Below are positions 18,201 to 24,707 of a stretch of DNA of 24,707 nucleotides, piece by piece. Origin of the DNA: Plakobranchus ocellatus (taxonomy: Eukaryota; Mollusca; Gastropoda; Plakobranchidae); the NCBI GenBank assembly GCA_019648995.1, contig BLXT01005114.1, forward strand, positions 692,531-717,237. The letters are read 5' to 3'. The notes beneath the pieces are model-generated. The model saw only the letters and a list, made by a program, of their open reading frames with translations, did not search any database and was not told where the DNA came from. The translations under genes were made by a program, and so were the position numbers. How positions within the stretch are numbered: the first letter of the stretch is position 1; the number at the start of each line of letters is the position of its first letter.

Positions 18201-19992
18201 GGACAGAGATGGAGGAGACAGAAGAGGTGGATATCGTGGGGGACGTGACGGAGACAGGGGAGGTCGAGGCGGCTATGACAGGTAAGCGTTGAGGATATTG
18301 GCTTTGGTATTTGGAACTGGAAATATCAAATTGCAGCAAAATAGAATCACTGAAAACGAGTAGAGGAACTAGAACTAAGGCAAGCTGTAGATCTTAGTTT
18401 CAAGGATATTTGTGTAATAATATAGTAATGGAATAAACAGATCAGCCTGATAATGATTTTAAAAAAATATATTGAATCTTCAACTATGCAATTCAATACC
18501 TGTATCTGGATTAAGTAAAGCGATTTGAATCCCATACTCAGTCTGTGGAGGGTCCTGACTGTTTTGGAAAGAGTTTTTGCCTTTGCCTTCGCCTTCCTTG
18601 CTGCCTTTCCTTTCTAAGGGTTTTAAAGATACCTAGCTATTCATTTAGTGCTGGGTGGGCACAGATAACCTGAGATCTCTCATGTTGGCCAACTGCCCAA
18701 CCAGGTTTATTAGATAGATGAAGATAAAAATATCTAAAAATGTCTGGTGTGCAAACATGGATAATTTCCATTGATATGCAATATGAAGGCTGGGAAATGG
18801 GAATATCTTGTTACTGTGTCCATTGTTTATGGTGTACATGTACATATTATGTTGTCAGCTTTCTTTCTTTTTTTTTTCTTTTCTTATTTTGGTCTCTGAA
18901 GTTGTGAGGCTAGTGATTGCAGAAATCAACCATCAGCTGGCAAAAATTGTAAACTAATGATGGCCGAATAATAAAAAGAATACAAAAGTGAAACATTTCT
19001 CTAACTGTGAATTTGTGTTTGTGTGTGTGTGTGTATGTGAAAAAAGATTGTACGTGTGACAAACGGAGCAAATTGTTCACAGGCTGTTCAGAATTTTTTT
19101 GCACTCAAGCCCTTTATGTCATCTTTAAATCACACATTTAACAGAGTATAAGGATAGAAACATTAGGTCTTTCCTCTTTTTGTATGAATTTTAACCTTAT
19201 AATGCATAGTCAATACTAGTATGTCTAAAATTTGACATTTGACAGATTTCCCCATGTTGCCTCATAAATTAAAGAGTTTCCTGATTTTTTTTTTTTTTTT
19301 GTTTCTGAAAACTACTATTTGCTACAAGGGACTCTGAAGGACTGGTGTGGAAACAATTGAAAATTAAAAATTTTATAATTTGTAGCATCACCACAAAATG
19401 ACATCTTTTGTGGAAGAATTAGAGAAAGAAAATAGTTCAATGCTTCCTAGAGTCTCAACCATGGATTTTAAGTTTTATCAAACATGGCAATACTCCATAC
19501 GTTATGAAAGAATTAGGCGGCAAAAAATTGACAAGCATCACAAGTGTAACAATATTTATTACACTTTTATCTTGCAGCAAAACGTGTCGTTTAGTGGTGA
19601 CCCTACAAACATGTTAATGTGGAACGTGTAAATGGCTCATGCTGATCTTGAGTTCAATTGAACTACTTTTCCACCACAATCTCTTCAAAATTGCAGATTA
19701 TATTACTTGTCTGTAATAGTCTTCACATTTTAGGCAATTTTTTTTAAAACTGAAAATACCATATCACTGAGTAAGCCCTCATGGGTAGCATTTCTGAGTG
19801 ACATTACATCAAAAATAGATTTTAAAATGGTAACTTCCAGCAATATTTGTTCTTATACCATGATTTAATTTTAACTAAAATCAAAGTCAGAATACACAAT
19901 AATGTTAGGAGGGATTAAAACTTATTTATCTTTACTGGTTTATTTTTTTTCTCTTCAGAAACCGTGATGACAGAAGGCCAAGACCTTACTAA
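188..19992 (+). CDS. FUS: FET-family RNA-binding protein (FUS/EWSR1/TAF15-like), 5'-partial, 11 exons
   Basis: Joined exons: 188-256, 515-560, 3554-3597, 12309-12463, 14837-14966, 15875-15970, 16704-16763, 17208-17250, 17603-17679, 18098-18281, 19959-19992. All phases agree (938 coding bases: a 2-base split codon, 311 codons and TAA). Domain order seen: Gly/Arg-rich segment, RRM with RNP2-like TIFVSNM and RNP1-like [11 protein letters not shown] box, RanBP2-type zinc finger (DWTC...CGNTNFAW...CNRC), long RGG region, and C-terminus DDRRPRPY. This order and the RRM sequence are diagnostic of the FET family, which binds RNA, couples transcription to splicing, shuttles through the nucleus and condenses through its low-complexity parts (family knowledge). 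The N-terminal Gln/Ser/Tyr/Gly domain expected for the family is not present and should lie upstream. Most invertebrates have a single FET gene, so the symbol FUS stands for a FUS/EWSR1/TAF15 co-orthologue. Confidence 0.93.
515..560 (+). CDS. FUS: FET gene exon: RGG1 segment
   Basis: Acceptor tctctag, donor gtaagttt. It is 46 bases, entering in phase 1 and leaving in phase 2, and reads [16 protein letters not shown] across the junctions. On its own it is frame-breaking, but with the next exon (44 bases) it makes a 90-base symmetric pair. The 258-base intron before it (257-514) is T-rich with no other content seen. Confidence 0.85.
561..3553 (+). other. FUS: Intron (3.0 kb), no gene found
   Basis: GT...AG intron between two RGG exons. 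It is AT-rich with T runs at about 1150-1171, 1459-1480 and 1559-1570, and a 14-base palindrome AAGGCCTAGGCCTT at 1106-1119. Near the 3' end is a perfect 7-pair hairpin at 3439-3457 (GCTGATG / CATCAGC). The open frames of 60-90 codons here are K/F-rich by-products of A/T tracts. I see no RNA gene or coding domain. Confidence 0.7.
3554..3597 (+). CDS. FUS: FET gene exon: RGG1 segment
   Basis: Acceptor ccttctcag, donor gtaagt. It is 44 bases, phase 2 in and phase 1 out, and reads [15 protein letters not shown] with the flanking split codons. It sits between a 3.0 kb intron and the 8.7 kb intron, so it is an isolated micro-exon. Phase agreement on both sides supports it. Confidence 0.82.
6570..6941. 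repeat. Possible MITE-like stretch flanked by 15-base inverted repeats
   Basis: GAAAAATTCGTAATT at 6570-6584 and AATTACGAATTTTTTC at 6926-6941 are inverse complements apart from one extra A. The left arm itself sits in a perfect hairpin ATTACGAA-aaa-TTCGTAAT (6565-6583). A CpG in such AT-rich sequence makes chance less likely, but no target-site duplication is clear. Confidence 0.3.
7352..7795 (-). mobile_element. Non-LTR retrotransposon (LINE) fragment, C-terminal part of the reverse transcriptase ORF, 5'-truncated
   Basis: Read on the minus strand it gives [54 protein letters not shown] and RGRQR, ending [12 protein letters not shown] and a stop. These are the usual C-terminal motifs of metazoan endonuclease/reverse transcriptase LINE proteins (YGSECW, RRMLRI, LGHI, GKIEG-RGRQR). 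In-frame stops after RRMMRIS, after LGHIC and after SFIENLK, and at least one net frameshift before the C-terminus, show it is dead. The element is cut just upstream of WSVLLYGS, as expected for 5' truncation. The repeat after the stop begins TGATGACGA, like the short TGATGA-type tails of some LINEs. The clade is not determined. Confidence 0.85.
11283..11472. repeat. Tandem duplication, two units of about 95 bases
   Basis: Unit 1 is 11283-11377 and unit 2 is 11378-11472. Shared blocks in the same order include GTTCTTA, CAACAAT/AAACAATGTTA, CTGATA-ATGT, ATCATTTGTAGGT and CTTAAACAAATTT. The units are clearly diverged. They are followed after about 20 bases by a poly(A) tract that contains the N gap. 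Confidence 0.85.
11495..11529. other. Poly(A) tract with a 13-base N gap
   Basis: A run, then N at 11506-11518, then A run. The gap lies within a homopolymer, so its true length is unknown. Frames crossing it are meaningless. Confidence 0.95.
11935..12181. repeat. Tandem duplication, two units of about 125 bases
   Basis: Unit 1 is 11935-12058 and unit 2 is 12062-12181. Shared blocks include AATT-ATT, ACCCATTAC, GGGCATGT-TGAAA, AAACCTTTACCTTAA, TCAGT-TG-TTTCAGC and GCTGTAATTT-AGTAAAT. The units are diverged at perhaps a fifth of sites. They are followed directly by two long A runs (12185-12245). Confidence 0.85.
12184..12245. repeat. Two long A tracts close to the RRM exon acceptor
   Basis: About 14 and 27 consecutive A residues separated by a short unique piece (taaatctgggatgcagatt), ending some 64 bases before the exon. 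Together with the duplicated units just upstream they could be the tail of an old retroposon. Confidence 0.8.
12309..12463 (+). CDS. FUS: FET gene exon: end of RGG1 and first half of RRM
   Basis: Acceptor ccttttcag, donor gttagt. It is 155 bases, phase 1 in and phase 0 out. It reads [18 protein letters not shown], then the start of the [17 protein letters not shown] (beta 1, RNP2-like) and [16 protein letters not shown] (alpha 1 into beta 2). The match to the FUS-type pattern xTIFVxxxGxxVTxxxxxxxFxQIGxIK is clear. GC content and codon use are higher than in the surrounding intron. The RRM is interrupted immediately after IGVIK by the intron that carries the three snoRNA copies. Confidence 0.95.
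12989..13067 (+). ncRNA. SNORD18: Box C/D snoRNA U18/SNORD18-like, copy 1
   Basis: C box ATGATGA 13001-13007; guide AGGTCCGTGTTT 13013-13024; D' box CAGA 13025-13028 (human U18 has CTGA); C'-like AGTGAAG 13034-13040; D box CTGA 13053-13056. A terminal stem of 11 pairs joins 12989-12999 to 13057-13067 (AATTTGCAGCA with TGTTGCAAATT, one G-U). The guide pairs with the universally conserved 28S stretch AAACACGGACC. The fifth base upstream of D' faces the A that U18 methylates (human 28S A1313, known from the family). It sits inside the RRM-splitting intron of the FET gene and so should be processed from that intron. This is the best preserved of the three copies. Confidence 0.92.
13791..13860 (+). 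ncRNA. SNORD18: Box C/D snoRNA U18/SNORD18-like, copy 2 (weakened C box)
   Basis: C box ATGAGGA 13798-13804 (one change from ATGATGA), guide CAGGTCCGTGTTT 13809-13821, D' CAGA 13822-13825, C'-like AATGAAG 13831-13837, D box CTGA 13850-13853. The terminal stem is 6-7 pairs, with GCAACA upstream and TGTTGC downstream. The C-to-D core is 56 bases, as in copies 1 and 3. The guide is intact, but the changed C box (the T that normally helps form the kink-turn G-A pairs is G) may reduce snoRNP assembly. It could be a decaying copy. Confidence 0.82.
14528..14598 (+). ncRNA. SNORD18: Box C/D snoRNA U18/SNORD18-like, copy 3
   Basis: C box ATGATGA 14536-14542, guide AGGTCCGTGTTT 14548-14559, D' CAGA 14560-14563, C'-like AGTGAAG within 14569-14575, D box CTGA 14588-14591. 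A 7-pair terminal stem joins TGCAACA (14528-14534) to TGTTGCA (14592-14598). The core is 56 bases. It lies about 240 bases upstream of the acceptor of the host intron. Similarity to copies 1 and 2 stops at the snoRNA edges, so the flanking intron was not co-duplicated or has diverged. Confidence 0.9.
14837..14966 (+). CDS. FUS: FET gene exon: second half of RRM
   Basis: Acceptor ctttacaatag, donor gtaagat. It is 130 bases, phase 0 in and phase 1 out. It begins [16 protein letters not shown], the lysine-bearing extended loop and beta 2 region that in FUS contacts RNA. It continues [19 protein letters not shown] (RNP1-like beta 3 and alpha 2) and ISWFDG. As in other FET RRMs, the RNP1 motif lacks the usual aromatic pair (KGEATVTF). 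A stem-loop-binding, low-sequence-specificity RRM is known for the family. Confidence 0.95.
14967..15874 (+). other. FUS: Intron (0.9 kb) inside the RRM coding region, no other content seen
   Basis: Begins gtaagat and ends ttccatag. It is AT-rich, with T runs at about 15000-15018. A somewhat more GC-rich patch near 15470-15640 holds a 70-codon minus frame without recognisable motifs. No C/D snoRNA signature was found. Confidence 0.75.
15875..15970 (+). CDS. FUS: FET gene exon: RRM beta 4 and start of RGG2
   Basis: Acceptor ttttccatag, donor gtgagtt. It is 96 bases and symmetric phase 1. It reads [18 protein letters not shown] (the last RRM strand; FUS has the equivalent IKVSFATRR) and then [13 protein letters not shown]. 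The RRM ends here and the arginine/glycine box that augments RNA binding starts. Confidence 0.93.
15971..16703 (+). other. FUS: Intron (0.7 kb), no other content seen
   Basis: GTGAGT donor and ttttctcag acceptor. AT-rich with T and A tracts. Several CTGA and GATGA motifs occur, but none is paired as C and D boxes with a closing stem. Confidence 0.75.
16704..16763 (+). CDS. FUS: FET gene exon: RGG2 cassette, GC donor
   Basis: Acceptor ttttctcag. It is 60 bases and symmetric phase 1, reading [20 protein letters not shown]. No GT donor gives an open frame into the next exon. The junction AG|GCAAGT at 16762-16769 is a textbook GC donor, and ending the exon at 16763 puts the downstream zinc-finger exon exactly in frame. 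The alternative GT at about 16757 (GTGGAG) is a poor donor match. Confidence 0.82.
16764..17207 (+). other. FUS: GC-AG intron
   Basis: Donor GCAAGT and acceptor gtatcag. It keeps the frame from RGG2 into the zinc finger. It includes a T run at 16800-16816 and a 7-pair hairpin around 16980-17008 (TAGGACA/TGTCCTA). Nothing else was recognised. Confidence 0.78.
17208..17250 (+). CDS. FUS: FET gene exon: first half of RanBP2-type zinc finger
   Basis: Acceptor tttgtatcag, donor gtaagtc. It is 43 bases, phase 1 in and phase 2 out, and reads [14 protein letters not shown]. The W-x-C start is the first part of the W-x-C-x4-C-...-C-x2-C RanBP2 zinc finger; the first zinc-binding cysteine is in this exon. 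Confidence 0.92.
17251..17602 (+). other. FUS: Intron within the zinc finger, with a short tandem duplication
   Basis: GT...AG, phase 2. Two related units at about 17396-17440 and 17456-17497 share TTAGTTGAAACATTTT-like and CTTAATCT-ATCAC blocks, spaced about 60 bases apart. No RNA gene signature was seen. Confidence 0.7.
17396..17497. repeat. Short tandem duplication in the zinc-finger intron
   Basis: Two copies of a roughly 43-base unit with TAGTTGAAACATTTT followed by CTTAATCT-ATCAC, spaced about 60 bases apart. Both lie in the 352-base intron. Confidence 0.75.
17603..17679 (+). CDS. FUS: FET gene exon: second half of RanBP2-type zinc finger
   Basis: Acceptor cctttttgtag, donor gtaagg. 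It is 77 bases, phase 2 in and phase 1 out. It reads [20 protein letters not shown] followed by a Gly run. It supplies the second, third and fourth zinc-binding cysteines (C-x4-C across the junction, then C-x2-C) and the NxNFxW and R residues used by this finger class for GGU-type single-stranded RNA recognition (family knowledge). Together with the previous exon it makes a symmetric 120-base zinc-finger cassette. Confidence 0.94.
17680..18097 (+). other. FUS: Intron (0.4 kb) between zinc finger and RGG3, nothing else seen
   Basis: Donor gtaagg, acceptor aacatcag. AT-rich, without repeat, RNA or coding signal that I can support. Confidence 0.75.
18098..18281 (+). CDS. FUS: FET gene exon: large RGG3 region
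   Basis: Acceptor aacatcag, donor gtaagc. It is 184 bases, phase 1 in and phase 2 out. About 60 residues are made almost only of G, R and D with a few F and [21 protein letters not shown] near the start and [15 protein letters not shown] at the end. This is the C-terminal RGG domain after the zinc finger, the usual target of arginine methylation and a driver of condensation in the family. Long open frames on the other strand here are shadows of the GGN repeat. Confidence 0.93.
18282..19958 (+). other. FUS: Last intron (1.7 kb)
   Basis: Donor gtaagc, acceptor ttctcttcag. It holds a pyrimidine-rich stretch (18575-18620, CCTTTGCCTTCGCCTTCC-like), a (GT)7 run at 19021-19034 and T runs near 18865 and 19286. 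The 77-codon open frame at 19398-19631 has no recognisable domain and no splice support. No snoRNA signature was found. Confidence 0.7.
19959..19992 (+). CDS. FUS: FET gene terminal coding exon: PY nuclear localisation signal and stop
   Basis: Acceptor ttctcttcag. The split codon AG|A gives R, then [10 protein letters not shown] and TAA at 19990-19992. The basic stretch with R-x(2-5)-P-Y at the extreme C-terminus is the PY-NLS read by transportin/karyopherin beta 2. FET proteins from flies to people end in this way (RPY). This ending independently confirms the family and the last exon. Confidence 0.95.
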
Positions 19993-20590
19993 AATTGTAA
20001 CATGCACCCGATTTTCACAAGACACTTTTCATTAATTTTTTTTTTTCTATGTTTAATGTTGTGTTACTGCATCACTGTTTTCTCTCTCATTTTTAATTTT
20101 AATTTTTTTTTTTATAAATATGGAAAAAATGGCAAAATATTTTACCTGTATGATTCTTGTAAAGGATATACATTTTTGTTATTGAGTTCAAAATATTTTG
20201 CCCATGAATTAACTACTTATTCCATCAAATAATTTTTGGCACTAATTGCAGTTAATGTATCAGGATATCCGCTGTTTTGTCTAATATGCGAGAGTATTAC
20301 TGGATTTGAATGTCATATTGATGACAGATACCTACTGATATGGCAAAACTGTAAGTTCTCAGTTGTTCAGTCTTGCCACTGAAGAAATGTACCGATTTTA
20401 ACGCTGAGCAGTTTTGTGTTTTTGTAAAATTTCCCATAATTCATATATGACTAATCAATCCATTTGTTGTGTTCGTGCTGCTCATTTCTTTTTTACATGT
20501 CATCTTCTCATCACTCATTTTAGACAAAAGTCTCCAATGCATTTTGTCATGGTTTTTAATGAATAAAGCTGATTTTAAAGTAATATTGCT
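19993..20590 (+). other. FUS: 3' untranslated region of the FET gene
   Basis: It runs from the TAA to roughly 10-30 bases beyond the AATAAA. It is AT-rich with several T tracts and no convincing open frame; a 76-codon frame at 20002-20232 is mostly F/L/Y from T runs and is not a gene. The exact cleavage point is inferred. Confidence 0.75.
20562..20567 (+). promoter_or_regulatory. Polyadenylation signal AATAAA
   Basis: Canonical AATAAA in the context atgAATAAAgctg, 570 bases after the stop, followed within 30-45 bases by GT-rich sequence (gctgtgtaaagcg, cagtgttctt). It is the best placed hexamer after the stop codon. Confidence 0.8.
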
Positions 20591-20798
20591 GTGTAAAGCG
20601 TCAGTGTTCTTCAGCAAAAATTAGTGTTTGCTTAACTCTTTTTTTTTTTTTAAACCGTTAAGTTTTTTCTCTCACACGAAGCAATCATGTAGGATGTGTA
20701 GTTCAAAACGTAAAGGAAGTAGTCCTGGGGCAACTAAATTAGTTTTGGAATAATTTGGTCAGTCTAAAATTCAAAACAAGTTAACAAACAAACCCATC

Positions 20799-20873
20799 GG
20801 GCGCTGGCAGCGTTCCAGCGTCCAGTACTGTGAATCTTACAAACTATTGGACGCTCCCATCGTCCAGCACCGG
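20799..20873. repeat. Imperfect GC-rich palindrome (hairpin-forming element)
   Basis: The left arm 20799-20825 pairs with the right arm 20848-20873. There is a continuous 8-pair block, AGCGTCCA (20817-20824) with TGGACGCT (20848-20855), then further pairing of CGCTGG (20802-20807) with CCAGC (20864-20868), interrupted by internal loops. The loop is about 23 bases. Arms rich in CG and GC stand out sharply from the AT-rich flank. It may be a foldback MITE or a piece of one. Confidence 0.65.
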
Positions 20874-21182
20874 TTTACGAGTTAAGTTAAAAGCATGTAG
20901 TTTTCCAAAAAATTTAGAGGTCTCGTATGCTATAGCTTTACAAAAAAAGATCTTAATGTAAATTCTAGGTGTATCAATTAAAAATTTCATAAAATGTTAA
21001 AGATATATGGGGATAAAATGGTAAAACCTTTAAAAAAGTACAAAATTGAACCTAATAACAAAAAACATGTTAATAGTACCTAAGAAAATTAAGGTCATAA
21101 GCTGTGATCTAGATTTCAACAAAAAAGTTGTAAAAGGTTTTATAAATAAAGGCGTTTTTTGAATATGTGTGTGTGTGTACAA

Positions 21183-21186
<4 letters not shown>

Positions 21187-21247
<61 letters not shown>

Positions 21248-21254
21248 ATATATA
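21187..21254. repeat. (CT)n microsatellite followed by (TA)4
   Basis: About 30 CT units with a single TTTC interruption at 21236-21240, then TATATATA. Confidence 0.97.
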
Positions 21255-21886
21255 TGAAGAAGCATTTGCAATAGGCAATTCAATTACAATTTCAAGAGAT
21301 TATAAACTCAAGCATTATTTATAAACATACTATGTAAGTTATTTTAATTCGGTAAGATGAATTATTTGATGCCATTAAATTTAAATTTATTTGATGCATT
21401 ATAAGATGCCTAAATTCAATTTTTCAGATCTGAACAATGCGCAAATTCTAACTTACATTATTTTGAAAGCCCCTAATAATTATAATGTAAATATATATTC
21501 AGCTTCATATTAAACTTTTAAAAAGTAATTCTATGACCTAATACTACAGCTTAAAGAACTTAGAAAGTTCAAGAATCAAGACTTTGTTAGCAGACTTTTG
21601 ATGTTAAAACTTGAGAGGTCATTGACATCTTTTATTCAATTGGATATTTAAAAACTCAACCGCTCTGCACTGTGCACCCCTTTAACCTGGATTTATTGAC
21701 AAACGAAGACAACCGCATTGTCTTCATAAAGAGCAGACAATTCTCTTTAACGTTTTTAACTTCTTAAAAAATTGATCTGTCCATATTTTTTATTTATTCG
21801 AGCTTTTCTGTGCTAATTCACGAGACCCGAGGTTAATGTGACCTATACCGTATAAAACTATTTCAACGTTAAATAGTTTTTACTTA

Positions 21887-21887
<1 letters not shown>

Positions 21888-21938
<51 letters not shown>

Positions 21939-21942
21939 ATAT
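21888..21942. repeat. (AT)n microsatellite
   Basis: Over 20 AT units, ending in ACATGTATATATA. Confidence 0.97.
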
Positions 21943-22889
21943 AATTTTATGGCTAAAAGTAAAACAATATCGCATTTTGTCAATAAATTTATTCCACCTG
22001 TCTTTAATAAGACTTTTTCTAAATCAAATTGCATGACAGCGGATTAATTGCGCCATTATTTTAAAAAAAAAAAATGCTTGAGAAGTTTGAAGTAACCACA
22101 ATAATGGAGAATCACAAAGGGTTTTAATGTGTTGCACAAAGTTTTAGGCCACCATGTCCAAAACTCAAATACGTCTTTAATTAATTTTTTTAGCCTCACC
22201 TTAGAATTTTCTTCTAAAACAAGTTGGAAAAAAAAAAAAAGTACACAACATCCACTTCAAGAAAGATAAAGTAAGTTAAAGGATCTTATACTAGTGTTAA
22301 TAAAAGAATACAACCATCAACTCAAAGTTATTACAACTGTAGAACAAATTAAAGACAGAGTATACGTGAAAACGTTTTCGCCCCGTAGGCTTGGTTTATC
22401 AAAAAATGACAACCACAAGTAAAATACCATAGAGACGCTGGCAATCTATGGTGTCTACGGTATCTTATCTTATCTACAAATTTCAATACTTTAGAGCAGT
22501 TGAATTGCAATTTGAGTTGAGCATAGTTCTGAGAATGCATGTGTCTCTGCCTGTCTGTTTGCTTTTCATTGGATTTGTACATTCCTATTTTTTTTCTTTA
22601 CTGTATCAAAAAGAAAGGGACATTTTTTTCCAAAACGTTCAATATAAAATATAGGAGGCTTAGTTTGTAACTAGATAATTATATGCAACTGGAACTAGCA
22701 AGATAAAAGCCTAAATAATTCAATTAATTGGAGGTTTTCTTTCATTCCCTATTATTTATTAATTTGCTTTTGAATAATGACATGAATCCGAGTTCTAGAC
22801 ACAAAAGCGTAAATGTGCTTGGTTTGGTTTTTATGTACAGCCAGTCCACAAAAAGGTGTTCTCAGGCTTTCAGGCCCCCCCGTCAGGCG

Positions 22890-22974
22890 CCGGTGACGGG
22901 GCTCGAACCCGAGAGAGAAGGATCCCTGCTGATCTCAGGGCTGATTCGCTATCCACTATGCCACCGACGTCCCC
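22890..22974 (-). mobile_element. tRNA-like element (tRNA-derived SINE head or tRNA pseudogene)
   Basis: On the minus strand, box A TGGCATAGTGG (22953-22963) and box B GGTTCGAGCCC (22899-22909) are near perfect and correctly spaced. The sequence starts GGGGACG, and a 5-pair anticodon-like stem CCCTG/CAGGG encloses AGATCAG. The base at position 33 is G instead of U, and the acceptor stem pairs only if the T-arm is shifted, so it is unlikely to be a working tRNA. The plus-strand frame reads GDGARTRERR, a phrase that recurs wherever such tRNA-like repeats are mis-translated. The extent of the SINE body beyond the tRNA-like head is not defined. Confidence 0.6.
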
Positions 22975-23737
22975 TGCGTATTTGTGTAAAGTGCGAAGAC
23001 ATAATTATTGTATTTATATTGCCGGTTTATGTGTCGAGTATTATCTCAGATCGAAAAACACGTACATGCCCCCCCAAAAAATTAATAATCGTCTTATAAT
23101 ATATTTGTTTTTTCAAAACTTGTGTCTGTGAGTCGCCCAGGGCAACAGGTGGAGCAGGTTGAGTCAACCAGAAATCTTCATGAATCTTTATTGTGGCCGA
23201 GCGCTTCAGGTCCTGCATCAAATTCCAAGGGGGAAGGACCCAAATTCAACAAAAATAAGCCGACGTAAGGGGATAAATTTGAAAAGGGGGTAAAAAAAAT
23301 AGTTTGAAATGGGGGTTCAAAAGACCTGAGATCATGCAAGTGGGAACAGCCTTAGTAAAAAACAATGTATCATAGAGATCGATACTAATTCGGAAAAAGT
23401 AGAGACGTGCAATTGAAAAATATTCACAGAAATATGAACACGGTCAATCCTGGCACGATTTTTGATAAATGATGTGGTGTAGTGTTGATTTTCTCGGGCT
23501 CAAATTTAACATTCATGATACATTCGTACCAATTTGCCAAAGTCACTAAAAAAAGAATAATAAAATAAAAATTGAACTGTTGCTGCTACAGATGACTCAT
23601 GTTTTCTTTTGGCTTCTCGTTCGTCCAAATGAATACATGATGAAAGTTAAACTAAAGGGGGAAAAAAGCAACATATAAATTTATAAAATGGTTTATGCTT
23701 TAAAAAATAATGTATTACATTAGAAATAATGTTGCAG

Positions 23738-23743
<6 letters not shown>

Positions 23744-23785
<42 letters not shown>

Positions 23786-23868
23786 GAAGAGAACAGACAA
23801 ACAGATAAATAGACAGACAAAGACATAGAATGATAGACAGAGTGGCAGACAGACAGGTAAAGAGTGGG
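23744..23868. repeat. (GA)n microsatellite with a degenerate GACA/GATA tail
   Basis: About 19 GA units at 23744-23782, then many GACAGACA, GATAAATAGACA and related words to about 23868. The serine/leucine-rich minus-strand frames here come from the repeat. Confidence 0.93.
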
Positions 23869-24707
23869 CGAAGATAGGGAAGAAGAATATTTTAACTTTA
23901 AGGACAAAAGTTTTGGGCAGGAAGATAGATTTTTTTTTTTTGCAGTGCAAAATATTCAAACACACCATCAATCCAAGATAATTAGAGACACGGAGAAAGA
24001 CAAGACAAAAAATAGGGTGACTGAATGAAACATGCAGATTTAAAATGTCTAAGCCCTTATTTTAAGTCAAGTAGCCATGGACATTTTCTATTAGAATCAG
24101 TGACACCTTAATTTGTTATACAACCATTTCTTTTGAAAAAAAAACAAACAAACCCCAAACCTGTAACAGTTATTAACATAAAAACAATATCAAGAAAACA
24201 ACTTTATTTTTTAATAATCGATCGACAACTAGATAATATGAAAAATGTGCTATCTCAAACAAAGAATTCAATAGACAAATTAAAAAAAAAAAATCCTTAT
24301 TTACTCCAATTGAAACGGACTTTCAAATACGAAAAAATAAGTTGCTCCTTTAGATGGTAGTGAACATGAGAGTTAAAAAAAAATAGTAGTGAAGAGGAGG
24401 AAAAAGAAATCTTGAAAGTTCAAAAAAAAAAATTTTTAAGGCAAAGTCTATAGGATTATGTCTGGAGATTCCTACATTGCAAAGTCATGGTCGCCAAGCG
24501 TTTCCTCACCTCTAGCCCTTTGATAAGACGTGGCATTGTTACTGATAAGAGTTGAACAATAGAATATGCAAAATGTGCGTAGTTAAAAACCAAATGTAAG
24601 GCAGAAAGTGTACAAAAGGCATATATGTATGAAAATTACCTTAATCCCCTCCCCTCTTTCTTTTCTTCATCCTCCTCTTCCTTCCCTTCCTCCTTTTTTC
24701 TTCTTCC

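Larger units (their letters stand above)
20591..24707. other. 3' flank of the FET gene, no further gene found
   Basis: AT-rich sequence with the palindrome, microsatellites and tRNA-like element listed separately. An 8-pair perfect hairpin GAAGACAA/TTGTCTTC lies at 21705-21725. A pyrimidine-rich tract closes the window (24645-24707). Frames of 60-123 codons at 22349-23221 and 24133-24360 show no domain, splice or codon-use support. The patch at 23130-23225 is relatively GC-rich but unrecognised. Confidence 0.6.

Noticed and set aside
18094..18339. Ser/Thr-rich minus frame and Val-rich plus frame over the RGG3 exon
   Set aside because: Both are other-frame readings of the GGN/CGN repeats in the real exon.
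22728..23131. 123- and 91-codon plus frames as genes
   Set aside because: They run through the tRNA-like element and AT-rich flank; there are no splice, domain or codon-use signs.
23647..23971. Leu/Ser/Val-rich minus frames
   Set aside because: Products of the (GA)n and GACA-type repeats.

Overview
The window carries the 3' part of one multi-exon metazoan gene on the + strand, about 2 kb of snoRNA-bearing intron inside it, and about 4 kb of repeat-rich 3' flank. There are no bacterial-style genes. The sequence is AT-rich, has long introns with GT...AG borders, many poly(T)/poly(A) and dinucleotide tracts, a non-LTR retrotransposon remnant and a tRNA-like element. This fits an invertebrate animal; a mollusc or other lophotrochozoan is my best guess, made from general texture only.

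The gene is a FET-family RNA-binding protein (FUS/EWSR1/TAF15; Drosophila caz). Eleven exons with consistent phases join into 311 complete codons plus a stop: Gly/Arg-rich segment (188-3597), RRM (12309-15970), RGG (15875-16763), RanBP2-type zinc finger (17208-17679), long RGG region (18098-18281) and a C-terminal PY-type nuclear localisation signal (19959-19992). A 3' UTR of about 590 bases ends at an AATAAA (20562). The promoter, start codon and N-terminal low-complexity exons lie upstream of the window.

Introns: the one before the RRM is very large (3598-12308, 8.7 kb) and holds a 5'-truncated LINE fragment, two tandem duplications each followed by poly(A), and a 13-base N gap. The intron that splits the RRM (12464-14836) holds three copies of a box C/D snoRNA. 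Each has the same 56-base C-to-D core length and the guide GGTCCGTGTTT, complementary to the very conserved AAACACGGACC of 28S rRNA. This is U18/SNORD18, which in vertebrates sits in RPL4 introns. Three paralogous copies in one intron of a FET gene is the most interesting content of the window. The intron after the second RGG exon uses a GC donor.

The 3' flank (20600-24707) shows an 80-base imperfect palindrome, CT, AT and GA microsatellites and a minus-strand tRNA-like element with good A and B boxes (22890-22974). I see no second protein-coding gene.
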